NCBI GenBank assembly: GCA_027257055.1
Contig: JAPVLO010000320.1
Coordinates: 124,001-188,000 of the forward strand
Direction: 5' to 3'
DNA from: Cephalopachus bancanus
Taxonomy: Eukaryota > Chordata > Mammalia > Primates > Tarsiidae
Length of the DNA stretch: 64,000 nucleotides
The position numbers were made by a program, and so were the translations under genes. The notes below the pieces were generated by a model. The model worked only from the letters and a program-made list of their open reading frames with translations, searched no databases and was not told where the DNA came from. Shown in pieces: positions 10,950-23,064 of this stretch (position 1 is its first letter; each line of letters begins with the position of its first letter).

Positions 10950-11305
10950 GCTTACTTTGATGAATAATTTTGTGTCAACTTTAAGGAATGGGCAGATAGC
11001 TGGGCAAAGGTTATGACTGGGTGTCTCTGTGAGGCTATTTCTGAAAGACATTAGCATTTGAATCAGTGGATGGAGTACAAAAGATCCACCAAACCAATCT
11101 GGATTGGATATATCCAGTCCCCTGAGTGCCAGAGCTGGGATGTGACCTCTTCCTGTCCTTGAGCATTGAGGTTCTCATTCTCAGGCCTTTGGACTCGGAC
11201 TGAATTATGTCACTGACTTTCCTTTGTCTCCAGTTTGCAGATGGCATATTGTGGAACTTCTCATCCTCCATAATTTTGTAAGCCTATTCCCATAATAAAC
11301 CTCTT
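10950..11305 (+). mobile_element. Interspersed repeat, LTR-like, family unsure
   Basis: The pattern TTTGTGTCAACTT, GGTGTCTCTGTGAGGCTATT, CATTTGAATCAGTGGATGGA, CTCAGGCCTTTGGACTCGGA and CTCCATAATTTTGTAAGCC is a well-known mammalian repeat, but I cannot name the family safely. Confidence 0.5.
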
Positions 11306-11309
11306 CATA

Positions 11310-11460
11310 TATATTTTCCACTACTGCCAATTCCACCCCTTCCTCCCCTGGCAGTAACCCACTACTGCCAATCTCTTTCTTATAGTATTATAATTGTTCA
11401 GGGTCCACTTATGAGTGAGACTATATGGTACTCTGTGCAAAGTTTTTCATCTCTATGAAC
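11310..11460 (-). mobile_element. L1 3' UTR fragment
   Basis: GTTCAGGGTCCACTTATGAG plus the following bases match the reverse-strand L1 3' ends seen at 15805 and 45160. 11461-11754 is AT-rich with no gene (TATATA-type runs near 11720). Confidence 0.55.
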
Positions 11461-11754
11461 CATTGTATTATTGCTTCAAAACAAGGAAGTAAGCCATTTC
11501 ATTAGAGTATTTCTAAGATCTACTGTAGGTGAATTATTTACATGGTTTTTTGTTCCTTCTATGAAGAATAAAAGGGCCACACAGATGTACACTCAGAAAG
11601 GTCACATAAGAAAACACAAGACACATGTTTTTTAAGCAAGGAATTTATCTGAAGATAAAGTAATAGAGATAGAAAGAGCGAGAATGAGAATATATGTAAT
11701 ATAATAAGGTAACTGTTATATATATAATATATAAAATGTGTGTATGTTGTATAT

Positions 11755-12009
11755 ATATTTTTTTAATTTCAATAGCTTTAGGAGTACAAATGATTTTTGG
11801 TTACATAGATGCACTCTATAGTGGTGAAGAAGCATGAGCTTTAAGGTACTCGTCACTCCCACTTGTGTATATTATCCCCAATAGATAATTTTTCACCCTT
11901 CTCTCCATCCCAACCTTCCTATTCCAAGTCTTCAATGTCCACTATACCATTCTATATGCCTTTGCAGACTCATAACTTTGTTCCCACATACAAATGAGAA
12001 CATTCAGTA
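11755..12009 (-). mobile_element. L1MA-type 3' end
   Basis: TTTCAATAGCTTTAGGAGTA, TATAGTGGTGAAGAAGCATG and CATACAAATGAGAACATTCA are the reversed 3' end of an L1MA-like element. A mariner follows directly. Confidence 0.7.
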
Positions 12010-12011
12010 TA

Positions 12012-12982
12012 CAGGGTCTGACAATTAAATTTGAAGACTCATCCTAGAAAAAAGTGCTGCATGCATCATTGCTCAATATCACAGTCATCTTTGAAGAACT
12101 CCCGTTGGGAAGCTGTGCACCAATGCCAATGCCTAGTCCACTTCTTAAAGCAATTTTGGAACTCTTTTTCTGGAATGGCCATCAGAGCTGTCATCACAAG
12201 AATGTTGGAGCTTGAATTAGAGCAATGAACAAACATTAAATTTCTTGTTAAACTTGGCAAGAGTGAAAGTGAAATCAGGGGCATGTTAGTCCAATTTTAT
12301 AGGGATAATACCATGAAGAAAATGGTAGTGTACAAATGGATTAAACGTTTTTCTGAGGGCAGAGAAAGCACCCTGATGAAGAGAGGTCAGGATGACCAGT
12401 ACCAAGCCAAACTGACAAAAACATTGCAAAAATTCATTGACTTGTGCGTCAAAATCTTCAGTTGACTGTGAAAAGCATAGCATACCAAATAAACATTGAT
12501 AGAGAAATAGGAAAATCTTAACTGAAAATCTTGGCATGAGACAGGTGCGTGCAAAAATGGTCCCTAAAGGGCTTTTTCATCATGACAATACACCAGCTTA
12601 CACAGCACTGTCTGTGAGGGAGTTTTTAGCCAGTAAACAAATAACTGTATTGGAACACCCTTCCTACTCACCTGACCTGGTCCCAATGACTTTTTTCTTT
12701 ACCCGAAGATAAATGAAATAGTATAAAATAAAACATAACATAAAATACAAACATAAAATCAAAGGAAGACATGGTAATGACATTCAGAACATCATGGGTA
12801 ATATGATAACAGCTCTGTTGGTGATTTCAGAAAAAAGTTTTCAAAATGTCTTTGACAGGGGGACATGACACTGGCATCGGTGCATAACTTCCCAGGGGGA
12901 GTATTTCTAAGGTGACCATTCAGCAATCAGGTATGTAGAACTTTTTCTAGGATGAGTACACGAACTTAACTGTCAGGCCTCA
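12012..12982 (+). mobile_element. Tc1/mariner transposon with mirrored ends
   Basis: Flanked by TA (12010-12011 and 12983-12984). The right end (ACTTTTTCTAGGATGAGTAC onward) and the left end (to about 12055) are inverted repeats. From 12206 the plus strand encodes transposase N-terminal sequence (MLVQFYRDNTMKKMVVYKWI), then a DD34D catalytic-core piece around 12575-12710 (HHDNTPAYTALSVREFLAS; YSPDL). The central part is deleted. The left 190 bases instead encode, on the minus strand, the transposase C-terminus (PEKEFQNCFKKWTRHWHWCT). So both ends derive from the element's 3' end. It has many stops and is inactive. 12990-14750 to the right has no recognisable gene or repeat. Confidence 0.85.
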
Positions 12983-14896
12983 TATAAAATTGTTTTAAAA
13001 TTTGTTCTTCTTCCAGGGCCAAAATGTCCTGAAGCAGTGTATGGAACTGGACAGGTAATCACTGCGTTTCTTTGGAATAAACAAATTGTGTGGATCCTGG
13101 TTTCCCAAAACTCTCGACATTACAAAGGGACAAACTTTTCTGAACTCTCATTTTTATTTACTCATGGAAAAATTATTGACTCAGCAAGTGTTTGATTTTA
13201 AACAAATTGGTTAAGGCCAAAGTGAGACTGTGTGGTACATAACAATTACCCAACAAATATTTGTGGACTGTAATTGATTGAAATTCTTCCCAATGCCGAG
13301 TGCACAAGTTGTATAACCTGAGTTGGCATCTTTACCGTGTCTTGACAGGGGAAATTTGGGTAAATCCCTTCAGTTCTGATTCTCATTTTCCTCATCTGTA
13401 AAATACATGAAAAATACCTACATGGTCCCATGGGTTAACTATGAGATTCAATTAATCAAATATTCACAAAAGTACATCGCATGCTTCACAGAACTCTAAA
13501 AATAAAAAGAACCATTATATTTGTCTTAAGTAAAACAATTTATTTTTTTCTTCAAAAGCACTTTGAAGTCCTAGGTACTTTATTTGAAAATCTACTAGTG
13601 GCTTTACAGAAGGTGGTATTTATATGAGGTTCTTTTAGAGAAAGAATATAAAGAGTTGCATTTTTATTTTATTACATTTAGACCCTGATCTAAATATATC
13701 AAGCACTTTTCTGTAGAATCTGGTTAAGGGGTCTTTCTAGACTGAAGTAATTTTGATCTGGTCAGGTCCTCACCCTTCTCTCTAAGCTCTATATGAGCTT
13801 ATTATTGCAGATGGTTGCTTTTTAATCTTGTCTTCTGCAGTGACACACATGATGAAGGGAAGTTCCTAACTTTCAGGACCTTCCTGCTGACTTCCCCTGA
13901 GACTGACCCTACCAGCTGCAAGACTGAGCACAGGTCATCACTAGCAGTGTAGCTAACTGAGCAACATTGGGAGTCCTGTGTCAGGCTCTAAATGTGCATG
14001 ACCCCTAATCTGGAGACTCCTTCCCATTTGGCCTCTGTTGTATGGGCACATGTTATTTTTTTCTTAAGTTATAACCAACAGATTTGATGTGTCATCTGTC
14101 CTCCTAGTTCAAATTTCAGTTTTGCACTTTATTAACTGATCAGGAGGATATCTGAAACTTCTGAAGGTAATTCAACTGTAAACGTTGCTATTACAAAGTT
14201 TTTTAAAAATATTTCATGATCTAACAGCTTGTGTCTCTAACAGGATTAAATGAACTAACTGGCACGGAAGAACCGTTAAAATATTTCTTTATTCAAACCT
14301 CTGTTGTTGGTTAGACACTTGTAGTATATTGATGTAGCTATATTATGAAATTAAGACACTTAAATCTTCCAAAAAATGTATTTTGGATTCTTACTTGGTT
14401 AATATATTTGCCAGCAATGAAGAAGCTTCTGTAACCATTACCCATACCTATTAACTTTGTAGTTTTCATCATTGTTATTTTGCACTTAATTTTTGATTCT
14501 CAGAATTCAATTTGAGGCTTCATATTTCTGTGGCCCATACTGATCACTGGGAAGTACATTCAGGAGGAGTCCTTTTAGATGCTTATTCAATCTGCAGAAA
14601 ATGAGACACCATAGTTCTTCATATGATTTTTCTCTGATGCATAATAGAACTAACATTGTTACGTTGTCCTTAGATGGAGTGATCACGTTTCCTTTCTTTC
14701 ATTTTGTTTTTCTCTCGTAAATTGAAAGGTATGACATTTTGGGTGGTATGCTTAAATCTTTAGTTAACAATTTTTTTAATTTTATTTTATCGTATTATAG
14801 AGATGCGGGGTACATGTGAGGATGAACTACATAGGTAGGCTGCATACAGGTGAAGATTTGGCGTTCAAATGGCCCCCCTTCCCTTGGTAGTGGACC

Positions 14897-15703
14897 TGTT
14901 TGCGGGGCCCACGCAGCTGCCTTGAGAGTCCTGAGAGACCACGGCAAAAGGTTAAGAAAGACACAGACACAAAGACATAAAGAAAAGTTGGGGCCAAGTG
15001 GGACACTTTCCTCTGATGGAGGAGAAGTGACCCCAAACTAGCTCAGCATGTTTATTTTATAACTAAGCACAAAGAAAGTTGGAAGGGATTCAAGGTCTGT
15101 AAGGGAGCCACACCGGAATTTTGTGGCTACCTAACAGCGAGTTGTTTCGCAGTTATCTTGTTGTGGCTAAGACTTTATTTATGCTATGTGCACCTGGATG
15201 TGTGGGCATCTAAGACAGCATTTCGTGTAGCAGGCTATATCCCTGACAGCCTGCCTTTGGCTAGGATGCAGAACTTCCAAGCAAGACTTTGCCTACAAAT
15301 TTAGGGCCAAAGCTGGGCTCGGTAGCTCAGCCTGTAATCCCGCGCCTTTGGGAGGCTGAGGTGAGTGGATTGCCTGAGCCCGCGGGTTCGAGACCCGCCT
15401 GGGCAGCGAGACCTCATCTCTACAATAAATCAGAAAATCAGCAGGCGTGGTAGCGCATGCCTGTAATTCCGGCTACTCAGAAGGCTGAGGCGGAAGGATC
15501 CCGGAGCCCAGCAGGCCGAGGCTGCGGTGGCCGGGAGCGGCCACTGCACTCCAGTCTGGGCGACAGAGTGAGACTCCAACTCAAAAAAAAAAAAGCAAAC
15601 TTAGGGCCATTAAGCGAGGCCTTGCCTTCACTTAGGCCTTTACTCAAGGCCTGCTACAGTGACAGTGCTCGTCTGCTCCCCACATCACACCCACTCGCGA
15701 CAC
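14897..15703 (-). mobile_element. Betaretrovirus-type (ERVK-like) solo LTR
   Basis: Splits the L1 3' UTR. In reverse it holds CTTTATGTCTTTGTGTCTGT and GTCTTTCTTAACC near its end, like the R-U5 of ERVK/class II LTRs. Left edge TGTTTGCGGGG, right edge near CACATCA at about 15690. No coding part is left. An Alu sits inside at 15312-15594. Confidence 0.55.
15312..15594 (+). mobile_element. Alu
   Basis: Full dimer GCTGGGCTCGGTAGCTCAGC to CCAACTC plus A-run. CAAATTTAGGGCCA before it and CAAACTTAGGGCCA after it are the target duplication (one mismatch). Confidence 0.93.
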
Positions 15704-16039
15704 TTGTTACCCTCTGTATTGTCATGTGTCCCTCATCCTCCTCCCTCTCTTCCTTGCCTAGCAGTGCCCAGCGATTGCCAATCTCTCCCTCGTGTTCATG
15801 TGATTATTATTCAGGGGCCACTTATGAGTGAGAACATGTGGTATCTGAATCTTTTTTCTGTGATAGATCACTTAGTATGAATGATGGTCTCTAACTCCAT
15901 CCAATTGGTTGCAAAGTCCATGATTTTGTTTTTCTTTAAGGATGCATAATTCTCCATCGTGTATTTGTAGCACATTTTCTTTATCCTGTATACTTTTGAT
16001 GGGCAGTAGGGTTGGTTACATATTTTTGCTATTGTGAAC

Positions 16040-16097
16040 AATTGCAAATTATGTATCTGACAAAGGCCTAATATTTAGAATCTTCAAGGAACTCAAA
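16040..16097 (+). repeat. Left arm of a perfect 58-base inverted repeat
   Basis: Exact reverse complement of 16517-16574. It interrupts the minus-strand L1 ORF2 with L1 ORF2 sequence in the plus direction (CTGACAAAGGCCTAATATTT). Confidence 0.9.
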
Positions 16098-16516
16098 AAA
16101 AAATAACATGCATGTACAGGTGTCTTTTTTGTAGAATGATTTATGTTCCTCTGGGTATATTCCAAGACAGATTGCTGCATCATATAGAAGGACAATATTT
16201 AGTCCCTTTAGGAATCACCACACTGCTTTCCATAGAGGTTAAACCAACTTGCATTCCCACCAACAGTGTAGAAGCATTTCCTTTTCATCACACCATGCCA
16301 GCAATTATTGTTTTTTGAATTATTAATGATAGCCATCCTTACTGGAGTTAGCTGGTATCTCATTGTAGTTTTGATCTGCATTACTCTGATGATTAGTGAG
16401 GCTGGGCATTTTTTCATGTGTCTGTTGGTTACTTGTATGTCATCTTTTGAGTTATGTCCATTCGTATCCTTTGCCCACTTTTTAACAGGGATTTTCATTT
16501 TTCTTCTTTCACTTCC

Positions 16517-16574
16517 TTTGAGTTCCTTGAAGATTCTAAATATTAGGCCTTTGTCAGATACATAATTTGCAATT
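16517..16574 (-). repeat. Right arm of the 58-base inverted repeat
   Basis: Lies in its normal place in the minus-strand L1 ORF2, so this is the source copy and 16040-16097 the derived one. The loop is 419 bases. Confidence 0.9.
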
Positions 16575-18189
16575 ATTTTTCATTCTGTAGGTTGTCTCTC
16601 TAGTCTCTTGATGGTTCATTTTCCTGTGCAAAAACCAGTTCAATGAGGTCCTACTTCTATTTTAGCTTTTATGGCATTCATTTTTGGGGACTTGGTCAAG
16701 AATTCGTTGCATACTTTGTGCATAAGGGTGTTTACTATGTTTTCTTCTAGGATTCTTATGGTTTGAAGTTTTACATTTAGGTCTTTGAGCCACTTTGAGT
16801 TGATTTGTGTATATGGTGATAGATATGTGTCCAATTTCATTCTTATGCATGTGATCAGCCAGTTTTCCCAGCACTATTTGCTAAATATGATCTTCTTTCC
16901 CCAGTGATTGTTATTGGTGGCTTTGTTGAAGGTAAGTTGGTTGAGAGTCCATGTTTTAGAGTCTGTGTTTTTGCTTCCAGACTCTCTGTCTTGCTCCATC
17001 AGTCTATATGCCTATTCCCGTACCAATATCAGTCTGTTTTGGTTACGGTAGCCTTGTAATAAAGTTTAAAGTCTGGAAAGTTGGTACCTCCTTCTTTGCT
17101 CCTTTTTCTGAGGATTGTTTTGGCTATTTGTACTCTTTTTTGTTTCCATATGAATTTCTGCATTGTCATTTCCAGGCCTGAGAAGAATGATGTTGGTAAT
17201 TTGATGGGTATTTCACTGACTCTGTAGATCGCCTTGGGTAGGATGGATATCTTGACAATATTGATTCTTCCAATCTATGAGCATGAAATGTTTTTCCATT
17301 TCTTGTGCATCCCAGTAACAAAGCCCACCTGGTCATAGTGGATGATACTTGAGATGTGTTGTTGCATACGATTTTCTAGAATCTTGCTGAGAATTTTTAC
17401 ATCTATGTTTATCAAGAAAATTAAACTGTAATTCTCTTTCCTTGTTGGGTCGTTGCTAGATTTGTGTATCAGTGTGATGTTAACTTCATAAGACAATTTG
17501 ATGATAATACCATTTTTCTTGATTGGCTGGAATATTTTCAATAAGATTGGTGTCAGCTCCTCCTTGTCTGTCTTGTAGAGTTCAGCTGGGTGCCATTTGG
17601 TCTAGGGTGGTTTTTTTTTTTTTTTGGATAGAATTCTTATGACTGAGTTGATTTCCTGGATTGTTACTGGTGTATTTGGAGATTCAATATTTGTGTTGTT
17701 GTTTCAACCTAGGGAGGATTTTCATGTCAGATAGCCCTCCACTTCCTTTTTTTTTTTTTCAAGTTTGTTTTCATATAGGTGTTCATAGTAATCTCTGATA
17801 ATCTTTTTAATTTCTTTGGAGTCAGTTATGACTTCATCTTTTACATTTCTAATTGTGTTTATTTTGACTTTCTCTCTCTTTTTTCAGTCAATCTGGGCAG
17901 AGGTCCATCAATCTTATTTATCCTTTCAAAGAACCAGCTCTCTTTTTTCTATGATATTTTTGACTTCTATGTCCTGCAGTTGCAACTTTATCTTGGTGAC
18001 TTGGATTCTTCTGCTAAAGTAAGGATTTTGGTGATCTTGCCTTGCCAGTTCCCTTGGGTGTGATGTTAGGCTATTTACTTGTGATTTTTCTGTTTCTTCA
18101 ATGCATGTGTGAAATGCTACGGATTTTACTCTTAACATTGATATTATGGCATTTCAGAGATTCTGATAAAATGTGTCTTTTTCAGCGAT

Positions 18190-18463
18190 GTGGATGGACT
18201 GAGAGTCTATAATACTGAGTGATCTATCACAGAAAAAAAGAACTGAGTACTACATGATCTCACTTATAAGTGGACCTTGAACAATTATCTTAATACTACA
18301 AGAAAAGGATTTGCAGAAATGGGAAACTGACAGGGGAGGGAGAGATGGAATTGGCAGTAGTGGGAAACTACCAGGGTGGGGGCACACCTCATCAACAAGG
18401 GTACCTGCATAATGAACATTTGCATACCTACCCCTGAATTGTACCCCACATCTTTAAAATAAT
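18190..18463 (+). mobile_element. 5'-truncated L1 tail inside the older L1
   Basis: Plus-strand L1 3' end (GAGTCTATAATACTGAGTGA, GACCTTGAACAATTATCTTA, TTGTACCCCACATCTTTAAA). AATGTGTCTTT before and AATGTATCTTT after the combined insert (about 18167 and 18779) look like its target duplication. Confidence 0.75.
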
Positions 18464-18748
18464 TTTTTTTTTTAGTTGGAGTCTCACTCTTTTGCCCAGA
18501 CTGGAGTACAGTGGCTGCTCCCGGCCACCGCAGCCTCGACCTGCTGGACCCTGGCGATCCTTCCACCTCAGCCTTTCGAGTAGCCGGAATTACAGGCATG
18601 CATTACCACACCCAGCTGATTTTTTATTTATTGTAGAGATGAGTTCTCGCCAGTTTGCCCAGGCAGGTCTCAAACCCACGAGCTCAGGCAATTCACTCAC
18701 CTCAGCCTCCCAGAGTGCGGGATTACAAGCTGAACCACCGAGCCCGGC
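18464..18748 (-). mobile_element. Alu in the tail of the truncated L1
   Basis: Reverse Alu with AGTTGGAGTCTCACTCTTTT and CACCGAGCCCGGC. TTAAAATAA lies on both sides. Confidence 0.9.
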
Positions 18749-19656
18749 TTAAAATAAATTTTTTTAAATAAATTTTTTAATGTATCTTTCCATTTGTTTT
18801 CAGTAATCTTTTTATTTCTGTCTTGATTTCTGGGTTGACCCTGAAGTCATTCAGCAGCTTGTTGTTTAATCTATGTCTTTGTGTATTTTGAGGGATCTTG
18901 TTGGTGGCAATAATTATTTTTATTCTGCTGTGATCTGAGAAGATGAATGGTATTATTCTGATCTTTTGGAATTTTTTATGCCTAATGTATGTCCAAGAAT
19001 GTGATCAATCTTGGAGCATGTTTTATATGCTGGTGAGTAGAATGTATACTCTCTAGATGTTAGGTGAAGTATTCTGTAGATGTCTATTAAGTACATTTGG
19101 TCAAGCATTGAGTTGCGATTCCAGACCTCGTTATTGGGTTTTTGCCTTGAGGATCTATCTAAAGCTGTTAGTAGGAGTATTTAGGTCTCCAGGTATGACT
19201 GTGTGAGAGTCATTGATCTGTCTTAGTTTACATAGCAGTTGTTTTATAAAACCTAGTGCTCCTGTGTTAGGTGGATATGTGTTTAGGATGGATATTTCTT
19301 ACTGGTGGACTGAGTTTTTAATCATTATGTAGTGTCCTTTTTAACTTTTGACGGCTTGAAGACTGCCTTGCCTAATATCAGAAAAACTACTCCTGCCTTC
19401 TGCTGTTTTCTGTTTGCCTGAAAGATCATTTTCCAGCCTCCTGCTTTGAGTCTGTGGGTGTTCTTTACAGTGAGATGAGTTTTCTGGAGGTAGCAGATTG
19501 TTGGATTATGCTTTTTTATCCAGTTTGCCACTCTATGCCTTTTTCAGTGGCACATTTAGTCCATTCACATTCAGGTTGGTATTGAAATGTGAGATTTTAC
19601 ACCTGTTATGAACTTTTATGTAGCTGCTGTGTTTCTTTTTAACTTTCATATTTACA

Positions 19657-19658
<2 letters not shown>

Positions 19659-19707
<49 letters not shown>
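19659..19707 (+). repeat. (TG)n microsatellite
   Basis: About 24 uninterrupted TG units within the ORF1/ORF2 junction of the old L1. Confidence 0.95.
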
Positions 19708-19708
<1 letters not shown>

Positions 19709-20879
19709 CATTTTTATGGGTGCTCAGTATGCTCTATTAACTCTTTGTTTACCTGTACTTTTGGTATGAACATTAGCATTCCTTTTTTCTGTGTTCAAGA
19801 CTTTCTTATGCATCTTCTATAGGGCTGATCTGGAGGCAGATATTCTCTTAGGGACTTTATGTCTGCAAAGGATTTAATCCTCCATCACTGATGAAGCTTA
19901 GCTCTCAGGGTAGGAAATTCTTGGTTTGGATTGTTTATCTTTAAGAATGTTAAAATTTGGACACCAGTCTCTTCTGACTTATAGTGTTTCTGCAGATATA
20001 TCTGCAGTGATTTTTATGAGTGTTCCCCAGGAAGTAGAGAGACCTTTCTCTCTCACTCCCTTGGGATTTTTTATTTCATGTTTACTTGTGGAGGCAGATT
20101 ACTATGTGTCTAGGGGGTCGTCTTCCCATGTGATACCTTGCATGGGTTCTCTGAATCTTTTGTGCTTGAACAGTCACATGTCCAGCAAGATAAGAGCAGT
20201 TTTCCTGGGTAACCTCATGAAATGCTTGTTCCATGGTGTTCTTCATTTGCCTTTCTGCTTCAAGAATACCAATCAAGCATAGATTTGACTTTTTTGACTC
20301 CACATGTCTTGGAGGTTTTGCTCTTTCCTTTTGAGTTTGTTTTTTTTTTTTTAACAGATTGTGTTAACTCCATATTCTAATCTTCAAGCTCCGAGATTCT
20401 TTTCTCTCCTTGGTTGATTCTGCTTTCTATCCTTGTTAGTTTGTGATTGATTTCAAGAGTGGAGTTTTCATTTTCATTATTTCAGAACAGACTTTTTGAA
20501 GTTAGCCAACTCCACTTTTCCTTCCTGTATGATTTCCTTGAGTTTCACTTTTTTTTCTCTTGGTTCCTGTTCATTTTTGCCATTCAATTTCTGATTTCTG
20601 TGGCTGTCATCTGGGACAGGTTGTTCTGGGGGGTTTCCATTGTGCTCTGATGGATATTTTTTGGGTGCTGTCTTTTTAGGATTCTGAGGGTTGTGTTTTT
20701 CCATTGATTTGTTTTCATTTGTGACAGGGGTTCCCCCCCCCTTCTCTTTAATTTTGTCACTCTGTGATAAAGTAGAAATATTCACTTCTACTGCTTGCTC
20801 TACCCTGTGGCAGGTTACTACTATTGCAGGTTGCCTCTTCCATTTGCGAAACTAGTCAGATCAGTTTTCAGTCCCTGCT

Positions 20880-22059
20880 GCTTGTGACCAATGGCTAGGA
20901 GGGGTTGAACTGACTCATGTTAGAATTGCTCACCTCACTCCTTCACTTGACATCATTTCCTATACCAGCCTGGCTTACAGCAGGGGATAGAGCATCCAGA
21001 TTCCTGTATCTGCCATTGCTTTCAGATCTCTGTGTATACAAAGATACTCTTCTTGGGTGCACTGTGTATCAGTAGCTGGGTGCCTACTCTCTGTCTTGCT
21101 TGACAATAAAAGTGCTGGTCTGTTTCTTCACTAGTTGTTGGCAGCAACTGTGCCAGTCAGATTCACTCTGCAGGCAGCTTTTAATCCTGCCTGGGAACTG
21201 GCCATCACAGCAGCAGCTGGCAGGCAGGTTTTATTCCCCATTTCACTTGAGCTCCAGTTACCTTCTGCTGTGTCTTGACCAAAACTCCTTCTATTTGGGA
21301 CCAATGGCTCGTGCATGACTGGGAGAAGGTGAACTGACTCAAAACATCTTTGAATCCCTCACCCCTCTCCTAAACCAAGCAGAGCATCTGACTTTGTCCT
21401 AGCTTGAACAGGGTGGGGGTAAGGCACCTGGAATCCCATGCCTGCTGTTGCTTTCTGGTCTCTGTGTATACAAAGAGACCTTTGCTAGGTGCAGGGTGAT
21501 CAGCAGCAGGGTCCTTACTCTCTGTCTTGCTTGACAAGAGAAATACCAGTCTGTTTTACCACTAATTGCCAGAAGTGGAGGTACTAGTCAGATTCACTCT
21601 GCAGGAGGTTTTTTTCTTCTATCTGGAAACTGGTCACCATAGTGGTGGCCAGGGGGTAAGTTTTGTTCCCCTATTTCACTTGAGCTTCAGTTGCCCCCAT
21701 TGTGCCCTGACAAAAATTGCTCCCTCATGGGAACAACAGCTTACACATGACTGGGAGGGGTGAACTGGCTTGAAACATCTTAGAATCACTTACCCCTCTC
21801 CTTCACCAAGCAGAGCTTCTGTCTTTGTCTGAGCTTGGAAGAGGGCAGTGAATGGGGCACCTGCAAACTCTCATCTGCCATTGTTTCCTGTTATCTGTGA
21901 ACTCAAAGAGACCTCCAATGGGAGCAAGATGTATTGCCTGTATTAAAGTATTCAGGGCATCTCTAGTCAATCAACCACTGGATTCCCACTCTCTGTCTTG
22001 CTAGGCGAGAGAAGTGCCAGTGTGCTGCTCCATGGTGGCCATCTTGGATCCTACAGGTG
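20880..22059 (-). repeat. Tandem units in the L1 5' UTR
   Basis: Three related units begin near 20880, 21298 and 21738. Each has GACCAATGGCT/GGAACAACAGCT, then GGTGAACTGACT/GGCT, a CTCTGTGTATACAAAGA block and CTCTGTCTTGCTTGACAA. The period is about 420-470 bases. Confidence 0.65.
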
Positions 22060-22482
22060 GTTAACAAATCTTACATTGTAATTTTTTTGTATCTATCTAG
22101 ATAAACAAAGGTGAAAACAGTGTCAACAGCCTTCCTATGAAAGTAAGACACAGCTCTTAGAATTCTGATAACTTCATTCTTTGTTCCAGTTTACCTATTT
22201 TATTGATTGCATATAAAATTTTAATTCCTTTTTTCTTATGAAAAATTTTTTAAATTTACTACCATTTGCCAATCATTATTTAAACTCAGAAACTTTTACT
22301 TGTCTATTGTACATTATTATTTTCATGTTCCAAACTTTCTTTTATGTTGGATGTATATTAATTGTGTTGAATTTTTTCTCCAATAATTATATCAGAAATG
22401 GCTCCCAGGCAATGAAATATCTGAATGTTCACCTAATTCTAGTTTTTTGGCACAAAAAAAATCTTTAAAAAATCATTTTCTC

Positions 22483-22763
22483 GTCAGGCTCAGAGGCTTA
22501 GTCTGTAATCCCAGCACTTTGGGAGGCCGAGGCAGGTGGATTGCCTGAGCCCGTGGGCTCGAGACCAGTCTGAGCAAATTGGCAAGACCTCATCTCTACA
22601 ATAAATCAAACATTAGCCAGGTGTGGTAGCACGCTAATTCCAGCTACTTGGAAGGCTGAGGCAGGAGAGCCAGAGCCCAGCAGGTGGACGCTGGGGTGGC
22701 CATGAGCATGCAACTGCACTCCAGCCTGGGCGACAGCATGAGACTCCAACTCAAAAAAAAAAA
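22483..22763 (+). mobile_element. Alu
   Basis: GTCAGGCTCAGAGGCTTAGT to CCAACTC plus A-run, somewhat worn in the right arm. 22068-22482 and 22764-22960 hold nothing I recognise. Confidence 0.9.
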
Positions 22764-22959
22764 TTTCCTCTAGAACTTATGAAGAATTTTTTTCACTGTA
22801 GTCTACTTAAAATTACTGCAAATGAAAAACTTGATTTGAAACTGAGTCGCATTGTTTTGTTTATGCATTCCTTTTCAAATTAAAACTTTTTTAAATTGTT
22901 TTATGTTCTCAATTTTCACAAGAATGGGGAAGCATGTGTCTGTTAAATTAATGTATTCA

Positions 22960-23020
22960 TTTTTAAATAGATAAATTGTAATTGTACATGATTATAGAAT
23001 ATAATTCAATTTATATACAG

Positions 23021-23064
<44 letters not shown>

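Larger units (their letters stand above)
14771..22059 (-). mobile_element. Old near-full-length L1 with later insertions
   Basis: Runs from a 3' A-tail (T-run at 14771) through a decayed ORF2 (RT region about 17270-18140, endonuclease end about 19325-19531) and ORF1 (about 20080-20790) to a 5' UTR ending at 22059. GTTAACAA flanks it at 14763-14770 and 22060-22067. GCCATCTTGG at 22038-22047, just inside the 5' end, is the reversed YY1 site usual at L1 starts. The frames are broken throughout. Later insertions: an LTR with an Alu (14897-15703), an L1 tail with an Alu (18190-18748). The net L1 is about 6.2 kb. Confidence 0.85.
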
